A stretch of DNA of 64,000 nucleotides from Photobacterium sp. TLY01 (GCF_021432065.1 NZ_CP090364.1:806001-870000), one strand, 5' to 3'. Numbered from the stretch's first letter, positions 37,288 to 47,808 are shown. Notes: generated by a model not told the origin, from the letters alone. Numbers and translations are program-made.

Positions 37288-39171
37288 ATGGCGTTCGATT
37301 TGCTCAGTTTGGGCTCTCAAGGTGTGTTAACAGCGCAACGGCAGCTGAATACCACCAGCCATAACATCAACAACGTCAATACGGATGGTTACAGCCGCCA
37401 GTCTGTGGTGCAGCAGACCAATGATCCCCTGTGGTGGGGCGGCAATAATTACGGGACTGGCGTCCATGCGGCAGAAGTTCGCCGCGGTTATGATCAGTTT
37501 GCCACCAACGAGCTGAACCTCACCACGACCAACCACAGTTATGCCACTGAACGCGACGGCCAGCTGGAGCGGCTTGATAAGCTGCTGGCAAACAGTGCCA
37601 GTCAGGTGCCGCAGGATATGAACCAGTGGTACGACGCCGTCAAAGCCATGGCTGACAGCCCCAATGATCTGGGTACCCGCAAAGTGGTGCTGGAAAAAGC
37701 CAAAATGGTTGCGGCCGGTTTGAATGACACGCACAGGGTACTGGCCGAACAGAAAGACGTCACCAATGACGTACTGGCAAAAACCCTGAACCGGGTGAAT
37801 GACATTGGCCGCGAGCTGGTGGAAATTCATGAAGCCTTGCTGAAAACCCCGGCCGGCGGCGCGGATAACGATCTGATGGACAGACATCAGCAGTTGATCA
37901 ATGAGCTGTCGACCTATACCAAAGTCACGGTCACGCGTAAGAACGCGGAAACCTTCAACGTGCTGATCGGCAGTGGTCATACCCTGGTGTCCGGCACCCA
38001 TTCCAGCGAACTGCAAATGATCAATGGCGATCCCGATCCGCAGCAGACCCGGCTGGCAGTGGTGGCAGGAAAATCTCTGAAAGCCATCAGCTCGGATGAT
38101 GTTGGCGGCAAACTGGCGTCACTGTTTGAATACCGTGACAAAACCTTGCCACAGGTGATGGATGAGCTGGGCAAAATGACCATAGGTTTCACCGAGTCGG
38201 TAAATCAGCTGCAGGCACAGGGCCTGGATCTGAACGGTCAGGTGGGGGAGGCGATGTTTACCGATGTCAATGCCCCTGAGATTGCCGCCTCCCGTGCATT
38301 GATCCCTCAGGGATCCAGCGCAGAGGTGAAAGTGTACATCAATGATCTCAGCAAGTTGCAGGCTGGTGAGTACGAGCTGGGGTTCAACGGCAGTCAGCAT
38401 ACGCTGAAAATGCCGGATGGTTCGTCGCAATCTGTCATTCCGAGTGGTCTGCCGCCGACTTTCGAGGTTGATGGCGTGCGGATAGAAATTGCCGCTCCGA
38501 TTGCCAGCGGCGAAAAAATTCTGCTGCGGCCTACCCGCAATGCAGCCAGAGACGTGCAGGCCGAAATGACCGATCCGGCAAAAATTGCGGCGCAGAGTTA
38601 TCTCAGCTCGGCAACGCAGGCGCAGGGCAAGGCTGAATTTGCCATTACATCGGCGGGCCCGCTACGGGAGTTTCAGGTGGCAGTCTCGCCCGATTCGTCG
38701 CAGTTTGCAGTGCTGGATATGCAGGGCAATGTTTTGCAGGCGCCGCAGCCTTATCCGCCAAGTGGCCAGGTAGTGGTGGGCGGCACCGGGTTCACCCTGA
38801 GTAATGGTGCGGCGGGCGGCGACGTTTTTGCCGTCAATCTGAATGCAGCCAGCGGCGATAACGGCAACCTGATCAAAATGCAGGAACTTCAGGACACGAA
38901 GATCATGAATCAGGGGCGCTCCAGTGTGATCGATGTCTATGAAGGGCTGAATACCGAAATGGGTGTTCAGCGCGCATCGGCCGCCCGTCTGAAAGAAGTG
39001 GGGCGTCAGGAAAAAGAAGCGGCCGAGAGCCGTGTGGCTGAAATTTCCGGCGTCAACATGGATGAAGAAGCGGCAAACATGATGAAGTTCCAGCAAGCCT
39101 ACATGGCATCGTCCCGCATCATGACGGTGGCGAATGAAACCTTTAATACTTTGCTTAATGCCGCGCGATAA
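37288..39171 (+). CDS. flgK: Flagellar hook-filament junction protein FlgK (HAP1)
   Basis: First junction protein between hook and filament, 627 aa. The axial N-terminus TTSHNINNVNTDGYSRQSVV and the C-terminal GVNMDEEAANMMKFQQAYMA are conserved. FlgN is its chaperone. flgL follows after 14 bases. Confidence 0.97.
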   Translation: MAFDLLSLGSQGVLTAQRQLNTTSHNINNVNTDGYSRQSVVQQTNDPLWWGGNNYGTGVHAAEVRRGYDQFATNELNLTTTNHSYATERDGQLERLDKLLANSASQVPQDMNQWYDAVKAMADSPNDLGTRKVVLEKAKMVAAGLNDTHRVLAEQKDVTNDVLAKTLNRVNDIGRELVEIHEALLKTPAGGADNDLMDRHQQLINELSTYTKVTVTRKNAETFNVLIGSGHTLVSGTHSSELQMINGDPDPQQTRLAVVAGKSLKAISSDDVGGKLASLFEYRDKTLPQVMDELGKMTIGFTESVNQLQAQGLDLNGQVGEAMFTDVNAPEIAASRALIPQGSSAEVKVYINDLSKLQAGEYELGFNGSQHTLKMPDGSSQSVIPSGLPPTFEVDGVRIEIAAPIASGEKILLRPTRNAARDVQAEMTDPAKIAAQSYLSSATQAQGKAEFAITSAGPLREFQVAVSPDSSQFAVLDMQGNVLQAPQPYPPSGQVVVGGTGFTLSNGAAGGDVFAVNLNAASGDNGNLIKMQELQDTKIMNQGRSSVIDVYEGLNTEMGVQRASAARLKEVGRQEKEAAESRVAEISGVNMDEEAANMMKFQQAYMASSRIMTVANETFNTLLNAAR

Positions 39172-39185
39172 GGAGTTAACGCCGT

Positions 39186-40376
39186 ATGATTAGCCGAATT
39201 GCCAGCTTTCATAACTATCAGTCCGTGGCGAATGATATGAATCGCCAGCAAGTGAAAGTGTCGCAGAACCAGGAACAACTGGCGTCCGGCAAGCAGCTGC
39301 TGACCGCCGGAGACGATCCGGTTGCCTCAATTTATGTGCAGAATTTTTCGCAGCAAAATACCGAAATTGATCAGTCGCTGCGCTCGATTACCCTGGCACG
39401 TAATCGCCTGAACAGTGAAGAAACCGCGATTTCCGATGCCGAAACCCTGCTCGATGATGCCAAGCGCAAAACCATGTCTATGGTCAACGGCTCGCTGTCT
39501 GATGATGACCGAATCGCCCACATGCAGGATTTACGCGGCCTGTTCGATTCTATGATCCATCTGGTGAATACCCAGGATGAATCCGGTAACTTTGTTTTTG
39601 CGGGCAATCAGTATGACAAGCAGCCGTTTTTCCGTGACGGTAACGGCAATGTCAGTTACGTCGGCGACAGCTATCAGCGGATGTCTAAAGTGTCGCCGAA
39701 CGTCGAAGTGCCGGTCAATGATCCCGGCGACAAGCTGTTTATGAACATTGAGAACCCGTACGGGGACTACCAGCCGGATTACGATCTGCAGTCCGGTTCG
39801 CTGCTGCTGCTGTCCCATGCCCGGAATAACAACCATTCGGACAATGCCAGTTATACCATTGATTTCACGCAAACGGGTTCAGGTGCTGTCTATGATCTTT
39901 ATCAGGATGGCTTGCTGGTTGACAGTCAGCCTTTTGATCCGAAACGCGGCATCGAGTGGGGAACCTTGTCGGTACAGCTGGAAGGGGAAGTGACCGATGG
40001 CGATCAGATCATCCTGAACCGTCAGGAGACTTTCAGTGTGTTTGATTCTTTCAAACGCGGAATCGAAGTCTCTGCCCGTGCCCCTTCAGATGCATCGGCA
40101 ACCGCTGAATTGCATCAGGTGGCGGAAGAGTTGTCACAGGCCTTCAAACATATTAACCGGGCGCGATCAGAAGTCGGTACCCGGCTGCAGACCCTGGATC
40201 GTCAGGCCGACATGCATGAAGACTTTAAGCTGGTGATCAATAAAGCGCGCGGGACGCTCGAAGATCTGGACTACGGCAAAGCCGTGGTGGAGCTCAATGA
40301 AAATATGCTGGCGCTGCAGGCTTCCCAGCAGGCGTTTGCGAAAACCAAAAACCTGAGCCTGTTTAACTATATCTAA
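39186..40376 (+). CDS. flgL: Flagellar hook-filament junction protein FlgL (HAP3)
   Basis: Second junction protein, 396 aa, related to flagellin at both ends. N-terminal QNQEQLASGKQLLTAGDDPV and C-terminal LNENMLALQASQQAFAKTKN are typical. It ends the flgKL operon with a terminator hairpin. Confidence 0.97.
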   Translation: MISRIASFHNYQSVANDMNRQQVKVSQNQEQLASGKQLLTAGDDPVASIYVQNFSQQNTEIDQSLRSITLARNRLNSEETAISDAETLLDDAKRKTMSMVNGSLSDDDRIAHMQDLRGLFDSMIHLVNTQDESGNFVFAGNQYDKQPFFRDGNGNVSYVGDSYQRMSKVSPNVEVPVNDPGDKLFMNIENPYGDYQPDYDLQSGSLLLLSHARNNNHSDNASYTIDFTQTGSGAVYDLYQDGLLVDSQPFDPKRGIEWGTLSVQLEGEVTDGDQIILNRQETFSVFDSFKRGIEVSARAPSDASATAELHQVAEELSQAFKHINRARSEVGTRLQTLDRQADMHEDFKLVINKARGTLEDLDYGKAVVELNENMLALQASQQAFAKTKNLSLFNYI

Positions 40377-40403
40377 GTTCTGGTCCTGGCAGGCCATGTG
40401 ATG

Positions 40404-40446
40404 AGCCCCTTTACCGGCATCTCAGGTAAGGGGGCTTAGTTTTTAC
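40404..40446 (+). terminator. Intrinsic terminator of flgKL
   Basis: AGCCCCTTTACC pairs with GGTAAGGGGGCT (one G-U), then TAGTTTTTA. Confidence 0.78.
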
Positions 40447-40579
40447 TTTGCCGCTGGCCACTTGCCGGGCGGCAAGGCTTGGCGGCAGAGCGGCTCAATA
40501 CGCTGGCATGGCTTTGCCGCTTTGCTCCAAGCGGTCATGAAAAATAATGTAAACCATTGAAAGTAAATGACTATAATTT

Positions 40580-40596
40580 TTGGCACAGTAATTGCT
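40580..40596 (+). promoter_or_regulatory. Sigma54 promoter of flagellin 1
   Basis: TTGGCACAGTAATTGCT is near-perfect for -24/-12 with exact spacing. The leader to the ATG is about 110 bases. A sigma54-driven flagellin matches Vibrio FlaA. Confidence 0.87.
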
Positions 40597-40717
40597 AAAT
40601 TAATATTGTGATTTTTATTAACGACATTTTTACTAACGCTGGTCCCGCTTCACTCTCTGATGGGTTGACGTTGCGGGTAGCTGTTTCGCTAACAGCGAAA
40701 AGTCAAAGGAGAGCAAA

Positions 40718-41866
40718 ATGGGTGTAACAGTGAACACCAACGTGTCTGCCATGACTGCGCAGCGCTACCTCAACAAAGCATCTGAGGGCCTGAGCCAATC
40801 CATGGAGCGTCTGTCTACGGGGAGTCGTATTAACAGCGCCAAAGACGATGCGGCCGGTTTGCAGATTTCCAACCGTCTGATTGCGCAGACCCGGGGTCTG
40901 AACGTGGCGATGCGAAATGCCAATGACGGGATTTCAATTGCGCAGACCGCAGAAGGGGCGATGCAGGAATCTACCAGCATTTTGCAACGGATGCGTGATC
41001 TGTCGCTGCAATCGGCGAACGGTGCCAACTCAGATGACGACCGTGTCGCGATTCAGGAAGAAATTACCGCGCTGCAGGACGAACTGAACCGTATCGCGGA
41101 AACCACGTCGTTCGGTGGCCGTAAACTGCTCAACGGTACCTTTGGTGAAGCGGCCTTCCAGGTCGGTGCCGATGCCGGTGAAGCGATTGTGGTCGGTCTG
41201 GACAGTGTCCGTGCCGACGAAGCGAAAATGGGCGGCAGCCTGCTGGTTTCCACCAACACGATTCAGCCGGATGCAACGCTGGCTGCAGATACCAGTATTG
41301 AACTCAGTGTTACGGCCGCAGACGGCACGGTCACTCCTGTGACAATCGGCCTGATCGGCGGTGATGATGTGGAAGAAATTGCCACCCGCATTAACGGCCA
41401 GAATGGCCTGATCAATGCGTCTGTCACAGAGAAAGGCGAACTTCAGCTGGTTTCCAGCGACGGTACAGTGGGTGTTACCAACGGCGCGATCAGCATGATC
41501 AACAGCGACGGTACCACAGTTGCGGGTGATATTGCCGGTACGGCAACCGACATTACGGTTTCGCAGATCGATGTCTCAACCGCCGGTGGTGCGCAGCGTG
41601 CGGTACCTTTGATTGACTCTGCGCTGAAATATATCGACAGTATGCGAGCCGATCTGGGTGCCAAGCAAAACCGTCTGACACACACAATCAACAACCTGGC
41701 CAATACTTCTGAGAATGTGTCTGCCTCGAACAGTCGTATCCGCGATACCGACTTCGCGAAAGAAACCACAGAAATGACCAAGAATCAGATTCTGCAGCAA
41801 GCCAGTACCTCGATTCTTGCGCAAGCCAAGCAGATCCCGCAGTCGGCTCTGAACTTACTGCAATAA
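40718..41866 (+). CDS. Flagellin, sigma54-controlled (FlaA-like)
   Basis: Filament subunit of 382 aa. The N-terminal coiled part ([20 protein letters not shown]) and C-terminal part ([20 protein letters not shown]) are the conserved D0/D1 regions. The middle is variable, yet shares [16 protein letters not shown] with flagellin 2. The sigma54 promoter and position right after flgKL suggest the FlaA-type flagellin that Vibrio cholerae needs to build a filament. The exact fla letter cannot be assigned. Confidence 0.95.
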   Translation: MGVTVNTNVSAMTAQRYLNKASEGLSQSMERLSTGSRINSAKDDAAGLQISNRLIAQTRGLNVAMRNANDGISIAQTAEGAMQESTSILQRMRDLSLQSANGANSDDDRVAIQEEITALQDELNRIAETTSFGGRKLLNGTFGEAAFQVGADAGEAIVVGLDSVRADEAKMGGSLLVSTNTIQPDATLAADTSIELSVTAADGTVTPVTIGLIGGDDVEEIATRINGQNGLINASVTEKGELQLVSSDGTVGVTNGAISMINSDGTTVAGDIAGTATDITVSQIDVSTAGGAQRAVPLIDSALKYIDSMRADLGAKQNRLTHTINNLANTSENVSASNSRIRDTDFAKETTEMTKNQILQQASTSILAQAKQIPQSALNLLQ

Positions 41867-41889
41867 TCGCAATAAGCGGTATTTTCCCG

Positions 41890-41922
41890 AACGGCAAGGT
41901 GGCAATCCCTTGCCGTTTTTTA
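41890..41922 (+). terminator. Intrinsic terminator of flagellin 1
   Basis: AACGGCAAGG-TGGCAATC-CCTTGCCGTT then TTTTATT, 24 bases after the stop. Confidence 0.88.
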
Positions 41923-41959
41923 TTGGTGCCCGCCAATAAAAAATAGCAAAAAAATCTTG

Positions 41960-41986
41960 TAAAGTTTTCTCTCACCTCGCCGATAA
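41960..41986 (+). promoter_or_regulatory. Sigma28 promoter, distal, of flagellin 2
   Basis: TAAA-N15-GCCGATAA is a perfect match to the FliA consensus. Transcripts from here would have a leader of about 220 bases. Confidence 0.85.
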
Positions 41987-42103
41987 CCCTTATAGAACAA
42001 GAAAGTGCGTCGCCATTGAATCAAGCAAATGAATTCTGATTCGTTGTTTATTGGATTCAGATTCACACTTTTTTGCCCAGTAAAAAAATTTCAAAAAAAA
42101 CCT

Positions 42104-42130
42104 TAAAGCTTTCTTCACCCGTGCCGTTAA
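42104..42130 (+). promoter_or_regulatory. Sigma28 promoter, proximal, of flagellin 2
   Basis: TAAA-N15-GCCGTTAA has one mismatch in the -10 box and exact spacing. It lies about 80 bases before the ATG at 42210. Confidence 0.75.
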
Positions 42131-42209
42131 AGGTGATGTACGAAGAATAACTCGGACTTGCCGGCTGAGCTGGTCAAGCCACAAAGAAGCACAAGTAAGG
42201 AGAATTACT

Positions 42210-43361
42210 ATGGCAGTTACAGTAAACACGAACGTTTCTGCAATGACCGCTCAGCGTTACCTGAACAAAGCTAGCGATAACACAGCAGCTTCTATGGAGC
42301 GCCTGTCTACCGGTTCACGCATCAACAGTGCAAAAGATGACGCAGCAGGTCTGCAAATTTCTAACCGTCTGATGACTCAGAGCCGTGGCCTGGATGTCGC
42401 AGTCCGTAACGCCAACGACGGTATCTCAATGGCTCAGACTGCTGAAGGTGCAATGCAAGAAACCACCAGCATTCTGCAGCGTATGCGTGACCTGTCTCTG
42501 CAATCAGCAAACGGCTCTAACTCAGATGACGACCGTAAAGCGATTCAGGAAGAAGTGACAGCACTGAACGATGAACTGAACCGTATCGCAGAAACCACTT
42601 CTTTTGGTGGTCAGAAGCTGCTGAATGGGTCATTTGGTACCCGTGCCTTCCAGGTAGGCGCAGATTCCGGTGAAGCGGTACAGATCACACTGAAAAATAT
42701 GCGTTCTGACAGCACTGACATGGGCGGCAGCCTGCTGGTGTCAACGAATCAGGTGGCAGATAAAAACTCTACCCTGGATGCAGATACCACGATTGAGCTG
42801 AGCGTCACAGATGCTGACGGTAATGCGACAGCAATCAGCATCGACCTGGTTGGTGGCGACGATATCGAAGAAATCGCGACCCGTATCAACGGTCAGAATG
42901 ACCAGATTAATGCCTCCGTTTCTGAAAACGGTGAGCTGCAGTTGTTCTCATCTAACGGTGATGTTGGTGTGACGACCGGTACCATCGCAATGACTGACAC
43001 CGCAGGTAACGCTGTCGATGCATCAATCGCAGGCACAGCTGCTGATATCACAGTATCTCAGCTGGACGTGAGTACTGTGGGTGGCGCGCAACAAGCTGCG
43101 GCAATTCTGGATGGTGCGATGCAGTTTGTTGATTCACACCGTGCAGAGCTGGGTGCGAAACAAAACCGTATGGATCACACCATCAGCAACCTGAACAACA
43201 TCAACGAAAACGTGGCCTCTTCTAACAGTCGTATCCGTGATACTGACTTTGCGAAAGAAACCACCAACCTGACTAAGAACCAAATCCTGCAGCAAGCGTC
43301 GACTTCTATCCTGGCGCAAGCGAAGCAGGCGCCTCAGGCGGCACTGAGCCTGCTGGGCTAA
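42210..43361 (+). CDS. Flagellin, sigma28-controlled
   Basis: Second filament subunit, 383 aa, very close to flagellin 1 in the first 150 and last 100 residues and more different in the centre. AAGGAG precedes the ATG. Its codons are strongly biased to the set used in abundant proteins (AAC, CTG, CGT), much more than flagellin 1, which suggests higher output. Control by two sigma28 promoters makes it a late gene. Confidence 0.95.
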   Translation: MAVTVNTNVSAMTAQRYLNKASDNTAASMERLSTGSRINSAKDDAAGLQISNRLMTQSRGLDVAVRNANDGISMAQTAEGAMQETTSILQRMRDLSLQSANGSNSDDDRKAIQEEVTALNDELNRIAETTSFGGQKLLNGSFGTRAFQVGADSGEAVQITLKNMRSDSTDMGGSLLVSTNQVADKNSTLDADTTIELSVTDADGNATAISIDLVGGDDIEEIATRINGQNDQINASVSENGELQLFSSNGDVGVTTGTIAMTDTAGNAVDASIAGTAADITVSQLDVSTVGGAQQAAAILDGAMQFVDSHRAELGAKQNRMDHTISNLNNINENVASSNSRIRDTDFAKETTNLTKNQILQQASTSILAQAKQAPQAALSLLG

Positions 43362-43372
43362 TCCGTTCAGTG

Positions 43373-43404
43373 AAGCGGCAGGGGCAAGCCCTTGCCGCTT
43401 TTTT
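43373..43404 (+). terminator. Intrinsic terminator of flagellin 2
   Basis: AAGCGGCAGGG...CCCTTGCCGCTT (one bulged base) followed by TTTTC. flaG begins shortly after, so some read-through into flaG-fliD is likely. Confidence 0.75.
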
Positions 43405-43424
43405 CGATCAGAAGGTGTCAGAAA

Positions 43425-43871
43425 ATGGACGTAAAATCTGTACTAAACCCTTCATTTCTATCCCGCTTTTCTTCAACTGGTGCGAAATCACCTGTTGGCA
43501 CAGATGTTGCAAACCCTTCTGTTGGTCATCCACGCGAAGATTCTCTGGCGGTCGTAACCCCAGGGCACAATGGCTCAGGTGTGGCAGCAAACACGGACGT
43601 CAGGCGCGTAGAGCAGTCGGCCAGGCTGGAAGAACAGCAACAGTTACATCGCCAGCAATTAGAGAAACTGGTGGAAAGTATTGAAGATTTTGTCGGCTCA
43701 ATGAATAAAGGGCTGGCATTCAGAATTGATGAAGAGTCTGGACGTCAGGTCGTGACCGTTTATGAAAAAGCAAGCGGTGAAGTCGTCCGGCAGATCCCCG
43801 ATGAAGACATGCTGGCGCTGTCACGGCAGATAGCGACTTATACCACCGGGCTTCTGACCACCAAAGTGTAA
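43425..43871 (+). CDS. flaG: FlaG family flagellar protein
   Basis: A 148-aa protein with a variable N-terminal half and the conserved FlaG C-terminal half (LAFRIDEESGRQVVTVYEKA, then VRQIPDEDML). It influences filament length in several bacteria. The start is the ATG at 43425 with AGAAGG upstream, eleven codons inside the open frame. It is first in flaG-fliD-flaI-fliS. Confidence 0.9.
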   Translation: MDVKSVLNPSFLSRFSSTGAKSPVGTDVANPSVGHPREDSLAVVTPGHNGSGVAANTDVRRVEQSARLEEQQQLHRQQLEKLVESIEDFVGSMNKGLAFRIDEESGRQVVTVYEKASGEVVRQIPDEDMLALSRQIATYTTGLLTTKV

Positions 43872-43893
43872 TCGTAACTGATTGAGGTTGTAG

Positions 43894-45267
43894 ATGAATA
43901 TTGGCGCAATGGGTACGGCATCCGGCCTGGATATCAATGCCATGGTCGACAAGATAGTCGCCGCAGAGCGGGCGCCAAAAGAAGAGCGCATCAATCAGCG
44001 AAAAGAGCAGGCCAATGTTGAGCTGAGTGCTTACGGACGGCTGAAAGGCGCTCTGGATGGGATGAAAACCCTGATGGCAGATATCAGGCAAAATCATACC
44101 CTGGCTGAGCGTACGGCTTCTTCAGACAATCAGGATTTAGTGTCTGTCCGTGCCAGCCATGAAGCGCAACCCGGACGATATTCTGTCGAAGTCAAGCAAC
44201 TGGCGACGTCGCACAAAATCGCGTCCTTGCCTGTTGATGATCAATCAGCCATGGGTGCCGGAAAATTGACACTCTCTGTTGGTGGTCAGTCTTTTGACGT
44301 TTCATTCGACCAGGATCAAACCAAACTGCTGGATGTGGTGCGTGAGATAAACCGTCACCCGGACAACAAAGGTGTGCTCGCCACTGTCATTAAAGACGCC
44401 AGCGGTGCCCGATTGGTGCTGAATTCTGATAAAACAGGCGCTGGTAATCCGCTGAAAGTGGTTGTCGAGGCGCAAGCCGGCAGTCCGTTACAGTCTTTTG
44501 CCTTCGACACGGCTAATCCGGACAGCCCAATGCTGGAGATGCAGGCCGCTTCTGATGCCAAAGTGCTCATTGACGGTCTGGCAGAAGTGACAAGCAGTAC
44601 CAATACCCTGACCGATGCGATTCCCGGTCTGGATATGGATTTGAAGCAACTGTCAGTGAATGCTGAGAAGCCGCAGGCTGTGATTGAAATCGGTTATGAC
44701 AAAGATCAGGCCGGGGCACAGATTGAGCGGTTTGTGAATGCATACAATCAGTTTTACGACACCGCGCTGGAGCTGGGAAAATTTGATCCCAATACCCAGA
44801 GCAAAGGGCCGCTGGTGGGTGACAGCATGTTGCGTTCCTCAGTTCAGCAGCTGAGAAATGCATTCAGTACACCACTGGAAGACGGGCCTCCGGGCCTGCA
44901 AACCCTGAGTGAACTGGGTGTGACCACCACGCTGAGTGGTCATCTGGAAATCGACTACGATAAACTCGACAGGCAACTGAACCAGAATTTTGCCGGCGTC
45001 GGAGAATTTTTTGGCAGCCGGAAGGGGTTTGCCCGTCGGATTGAAGATATGTTGCATGCCTATACGGGCGTGACCGGCAGTATCTCCAACCGGGAAAAAA
45101 GTATTAACGAGCAAGTGTTATCGCTCAATGATGATCAGCGCGAGCTGGACCGCCGTATGGAAGGTGTCTACCAGCGTACCCACGACCAGTTTTCGGCGAT
45201 GGACCATGCCATGGGGCAGATGCAGAGCCAGCTGGGATCAATGATGAGTATGATGCCGCAGACCTGA
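43894..45267 (+). CDS. fliD: Flagellar filament cap protein FliD (HAP2)
   Basis: Cap that guides flagellin folding at the filament tip, 457 aa. The N-terminal GTASGLDINAMVDKIVAAER and the C-terminal coiled region (SNREKSINEQVLSLNDDQRE) are diagnostic. In Vibrio it is also called flaH. The FlaI/FliT-like gene follows after 25 bases. Confidence 0.96.
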   Translation: MNIGAMGTASGLDINAMVDKIVAAERAPKEERINQRKEQANVELSAYGRLKGALDGMKTLMADIRQNHTLAERTASSDNQDLVSVRASHEAQPGRYSVEVKQLATSHKIASLPVDDQSAMGAGKLTLSVGGQSFDVSFDQDQTKLLDVVREINRHPDNKGVLATVIKDASGARLVLNSDKTGAGNPLKVVVEAQAGSPLQSFAFDTANPDSPMLEMQAASDAKVLIDGLAEVTSSTNTLTDAIPGLDMDLKQLSVNAEKPQAVIEIGYDKDQAGAQIERFVNAYNQFYDTALELGKFDPNTQSKGPLVGDSMLRSSVQQLRNAFSTPLEDGPPGLQTLSELGVTTTLSGHLEIDYDKLDRQLNQNFAGVGEFFGSRKGFARRIEDMLHAYTGVTGSISNREKSINEQVLSLNDDQRELDRRMEGVYQRTHDQFSAMDHAMGQMQSQLGSMMSMMPQT

Positions 45268-45292
45268 CAGCGGAGAACGATGAGGGAAGGCA

Positions 45293-45592
45293 ATGTCAAC
45301 GAAGATGATGCAAACCCTGGCCGACATCGATCAGCAACTGAACCAGCTGATTGATGACGGTACGGACATTGACGTGGAAACACTGTACCGGTTACTGGCG
45401 GATCGCCAGACGGTATTGAATGATCTGAAAGCTGTGCCAGAAATGCTGGATCAGGTCAGCTGGCAGGAAGCTATCAACCGAACATCGGATTTGCTGGCAA
45501 GATTGCGTGAAAGACGCGAAAAGTCAGCAAATCAACTGAAACGATTACAGCACGGACAACGTTCGCTGCAGGCATATAATCAATTTCGTTAA
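45293..45592 (+). CDS. flaI: FlaI, FliT-like flagellar chaperone
   Basis: Helical cytoplasmic protein of 99 aa between fliD and fliS. The position matches flaI of the Vibrio flaG-flaH-flaI-flaJ(fliS) set, thought to be a FliT-like chaperone for FliD. The sequence itself is only weakly diagnostic, with Gln, Leu and Arg-rich helices. Confidence 0.8.
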   Translation: MSTKMMQTLADIDQQLNQLIDDGTDIDVETLYRLLADRQTVLNDLKAVPEMLDQVSWQEAINRTSDLLARLRERREKSANQLKRLQHGQRSLQAYNQFR

Positions 45593-45601
45593 GGTAACAT
45601 C

Positions 45602-46012
45602 ATGGTCATGAGAGGAAATCTACAGGCTTATAAACGAGTCTCAGTAGACAGTCAGTTAACATCCGCATCACCTCACCGTGTGATTCAAATGCTGATGGCG
45701 GGTGCCATAGAGCGTTTGATTCAGGGTAAAGCGGCCATGGAGCAAGGGTCAATTGCCACCAAAGGTGAGCGTCTGGGTAAAGCTCTGGATATCATTATCA
45801 GCCTGCGTGGCTGCTTGTCGTTTGATGATGGTGGCGAGATCGCCAGCAATCTGGACTCGTTGTACCTGTATATGATTGAAAAAATCACCACAGCCAACCA
45901 GAAAAACGAGGTAGAGCATGTGGATGAAGTGATCGAGATGTTAAGAGAGCTGAAGTCCGCCTGGGATCAGATTCCTCCAGAGCATCACAATATTACACAA
46001 ATGGAGTATTAA
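45602..46012 (+). CDS. fliS: Flagellin export chaperone FliS
   Basis: Binds flagellin in the cytoplasm before export, 136 aa. The motif NLQAYKRVSVDSQLTSASPH and the following MLMAGAIERLIQGKAAM are FliS hallmarks. AAGG is 7 bases before the ATG. It is last in its operon; a 230-base gap precedes flrA. Confidence 0.95.
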   Translation: MVMRGNLQAYKRVSVDSQLTSASPHRVIQMLMAGAIERLIQGKAAMEQGSIATKGERLGKALDIIISLRGCLSFDDGGEIASNLDSLYLYMIEKITTANQKNEVEHVDEVIEMLRELKSAWDQIPPEHHNITQMEY

Positions 46013-46240
46013 CTCCTTCATCAGTCATGTTTCCGGCTTCCGTTCTTTGCACGATGTTGGCGAATATTTAGCCAGCAAATTGTGTATCTAGCCTCATTCC
46101 GTGGCACTGGGCTCACAGCTTTTCACTGTGCCCGGTTGCCAAGTCCTGTTCTTTTATTACAATGGACAGCAATTAATTTTGGTTGCTGTTCCGTTTGAAT
46201 ACGCCATAAGAATACATAAAGACAGGCAAATATCACTTCT

Positions 46241-47704
46241 ATGCAAGGTTTAGCGAAGACCCTCGTCATTGATGACGACCCGCAGCACCGTCACGATCTC
46301 AGCGTGATCCTTAATTTTGTCGGTGAGCAGCATGAAGCGATATCCACCGATGAGGCTGAAGGCGCACTCTGGGAACAACCCTGGGGCGCCTGTTTAATTG
46401 GCAATATCCATTCTGTGAAAAAACAGAATCAGGTGCTGGAACAACTGCGTCAGCGATATCACATTCCTGTACTGTCCATGCCTCAGCATGAAAAAGCAGT
46501 CTCTGGGATGCCGAATTTTGTCGGCACCCTGGCCCATCCGTTGCATTACAGTCAGTTGATGGATGCGCTGCGTCATTGCCAGGAATTTCAGGGGAAACAT
46601 CATTTTCAGGTGCCACAGTTGTCCCGGAAAAATACCCTGTTCCGCAGCATGGTCGGCCGCAGTGAGAGTATCAGTCAGGTCCGTTACCTGATTGAACAGG
46701 TTGCAGGCACAGATGCCAGTGTCCTGATCCTTGGTGAATCCGGCACAGGCAAGGAAGTCGTTGCCCGTAATATTCATTACCATTCTTCTCGCGGTAAAGG
46801 CCCGTTTGTACCGGTCAACTGCGGCGCAATTCCGCCTGATCTGCTGGAGAGTGAGCTGTTTGGTCATGAAAAAGGTGCCTTTACCGGCGCCATCTCTTCA
46901 CGCAAAGGCCGGTTTGAGCTGGCAGAAGGCGGCACCCTTTTCCTGGATGAAATCGGCGATATGCCAATGCCGATGCAGGTCAAACTGCTGCGTGTGATTC
47001 AGGAGCGCTGTTTTGAGCGGGTGGGGGGCAATCAGTGCATTAAAGCCAATGTCCGTATTATTGCTGCGACGCACCGTAATCTGGATACCATGATTGCAGA
47101 AAACCTGTTCCGGGAAGATCTCTATTACCGTTTGAATGTCTTCCCGATTGAAACACCGCCATTGCGCGAGCGGCTGGAAGATATTCCTCTGCTGTTGCAG
47201 GAATTGCTGTCCCGGATGGAAGCTGAAGGCGCGCGGTCGGTGCATTTTACCCCGCGAGCGATCACCTCGTTAATGGAGCATGACTGGCCGGGCAACGTGC
47301 GTGAACTGGCCAATCTGGTCGAGCGCCTGATGATTCTGTATCCGGGTGAAATGGTGGATGTCAATCATTTACCGGTGAAGTACAGATATTGTGATCTGCC
47401 GGATTTCCGTCCTGAAGAGCGAATCATGTCCGTTGAGGAAGAAGAGCGCGCTCTGTTAGCCGATGTTTTCTCCGACAGTTACGGTGATCAGGAAGACAGT
47501 TTCGGCTTCAGCGATTTACCACCGGAAGGCCTGAACCTGAAAGAGATGCTGGCCGAGCTGGAAATTGACATGATCCGACAAGCGCTTGATGCGCAAGCGG
47601 GAGTGGTCGCGCGGGCGGCTGATATGCTGGGTATGCGCCGCACCACACTGGTTGAAAAAATGCGGAAGTACAATATCTCAACCAAAGAGCCTGTGCGTGA
47701 ATAA
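46241..47704 (+). CDS. flrA: Flagellar master regulator FlrA (sigma54-dependent)
   Basis: Top activator of the Vibrio flagellar hierarchy, a FleQ relative of 487 aa. The receiver-like N-terminal domain (1-120) starts LVIDDDPQH but has no aspartate at the usual phosphorylation site (CLIGNIHS near 51-58). In this family the domain responds to c-di-GMP rather than phosphate. The AAA+ domain has Walker A GESGTGK (165-171), the sigma54 loop GAFTGA (212-217) and DEIGD (236-240). The C-terminus carries a Fis-type helix-turn-helix. Confidence 0.96.
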   Translation: MQGLAKTLVIDDDPQHRHDLSVILNFVGEQHEAISTDEAEGALWEQPWGACLIGNIHSVKKQNQVLEQLRQRYHIPVLSMPQHEKAVSGMPNFVGTLAHPLHYSQLMDALRHCQEFQGKHHFQVPQLSRKNTLFRSMVGRSESISQVRYLIEQVAGTDASVLILGESGTGKEVVARNIHYHSSRGKGPFVPVNCGAIPPDLLESELFGHEKGAFTGAISSRKGRFELAEGGTLFLDEIGDMPMPMQVKLLRVIQERCFERVGGNQCIKANVRIIAATHRNLDTMIAENLFREDLYYRLNVFPIETPPLRERLEDIPLLLQELLSRMEAEGARSVHFTPRAITSLMEHDWPGNVRELANLVERLMILYPGEMVDVNHLPVKYRYCDLPDFRPEERIMSVEEEERALLADVFSDSYGDQEDSFGFSDLPPEGLNLKEMLAELEIDMIRQALDAQAGVVARAADMLGMRRTTLVEKMRKYNISTKEPVRE

Positions 47705-47769
47705 GAGCTGCAGCCGGTAAACATCTCACCGGGAACTTATCATTTTTTTGTGGTGTTCCAGGAACCGAC

Positions 47770-47808
47770 AAGAGTGATGTCAAAATTCTGACATCACTCT
47801 TTTTTTAT
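47770..47808 (+). terminator. Intrinsic terminator of flrA
   Basis: AAGAGTGATGTCA-AAATTC-TGACATCACTCTT, a perfect 13-bp stem followed by TTTTTTATG. Confidence 0.9.

Larger units (their letters stand above)
40377..40717. other. Non-coding region between flgL and flagellin 1
   Basis: About 340 bases that hold the flgL terminator (40404-40446), the sigma54 promoter at 40580 and a leader of about 110 bases before the flagellin ATG. No gene is seen. Confidence 0.55.
41867..42209. other. Control region of flagellin 2
   Basis: About 340 bases with the flagellin 1 terminator and two sigma28 promoters in tandem. The rest is AT-rich and non-coding. Confidence 0.6.

Noticed and set aside
37327..38016. 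Open frame of 229 codons antisense to flgK
   Set aside because: Shadow of a clear gene; composition atypical (many His, Gln, Gly) and no ribosome site.
46109..46133. Imperfect hairpin between fliS and flrA as a terminator
   Set aside because: The stem has a bulge and no T-run follows directly, so I do not call it.
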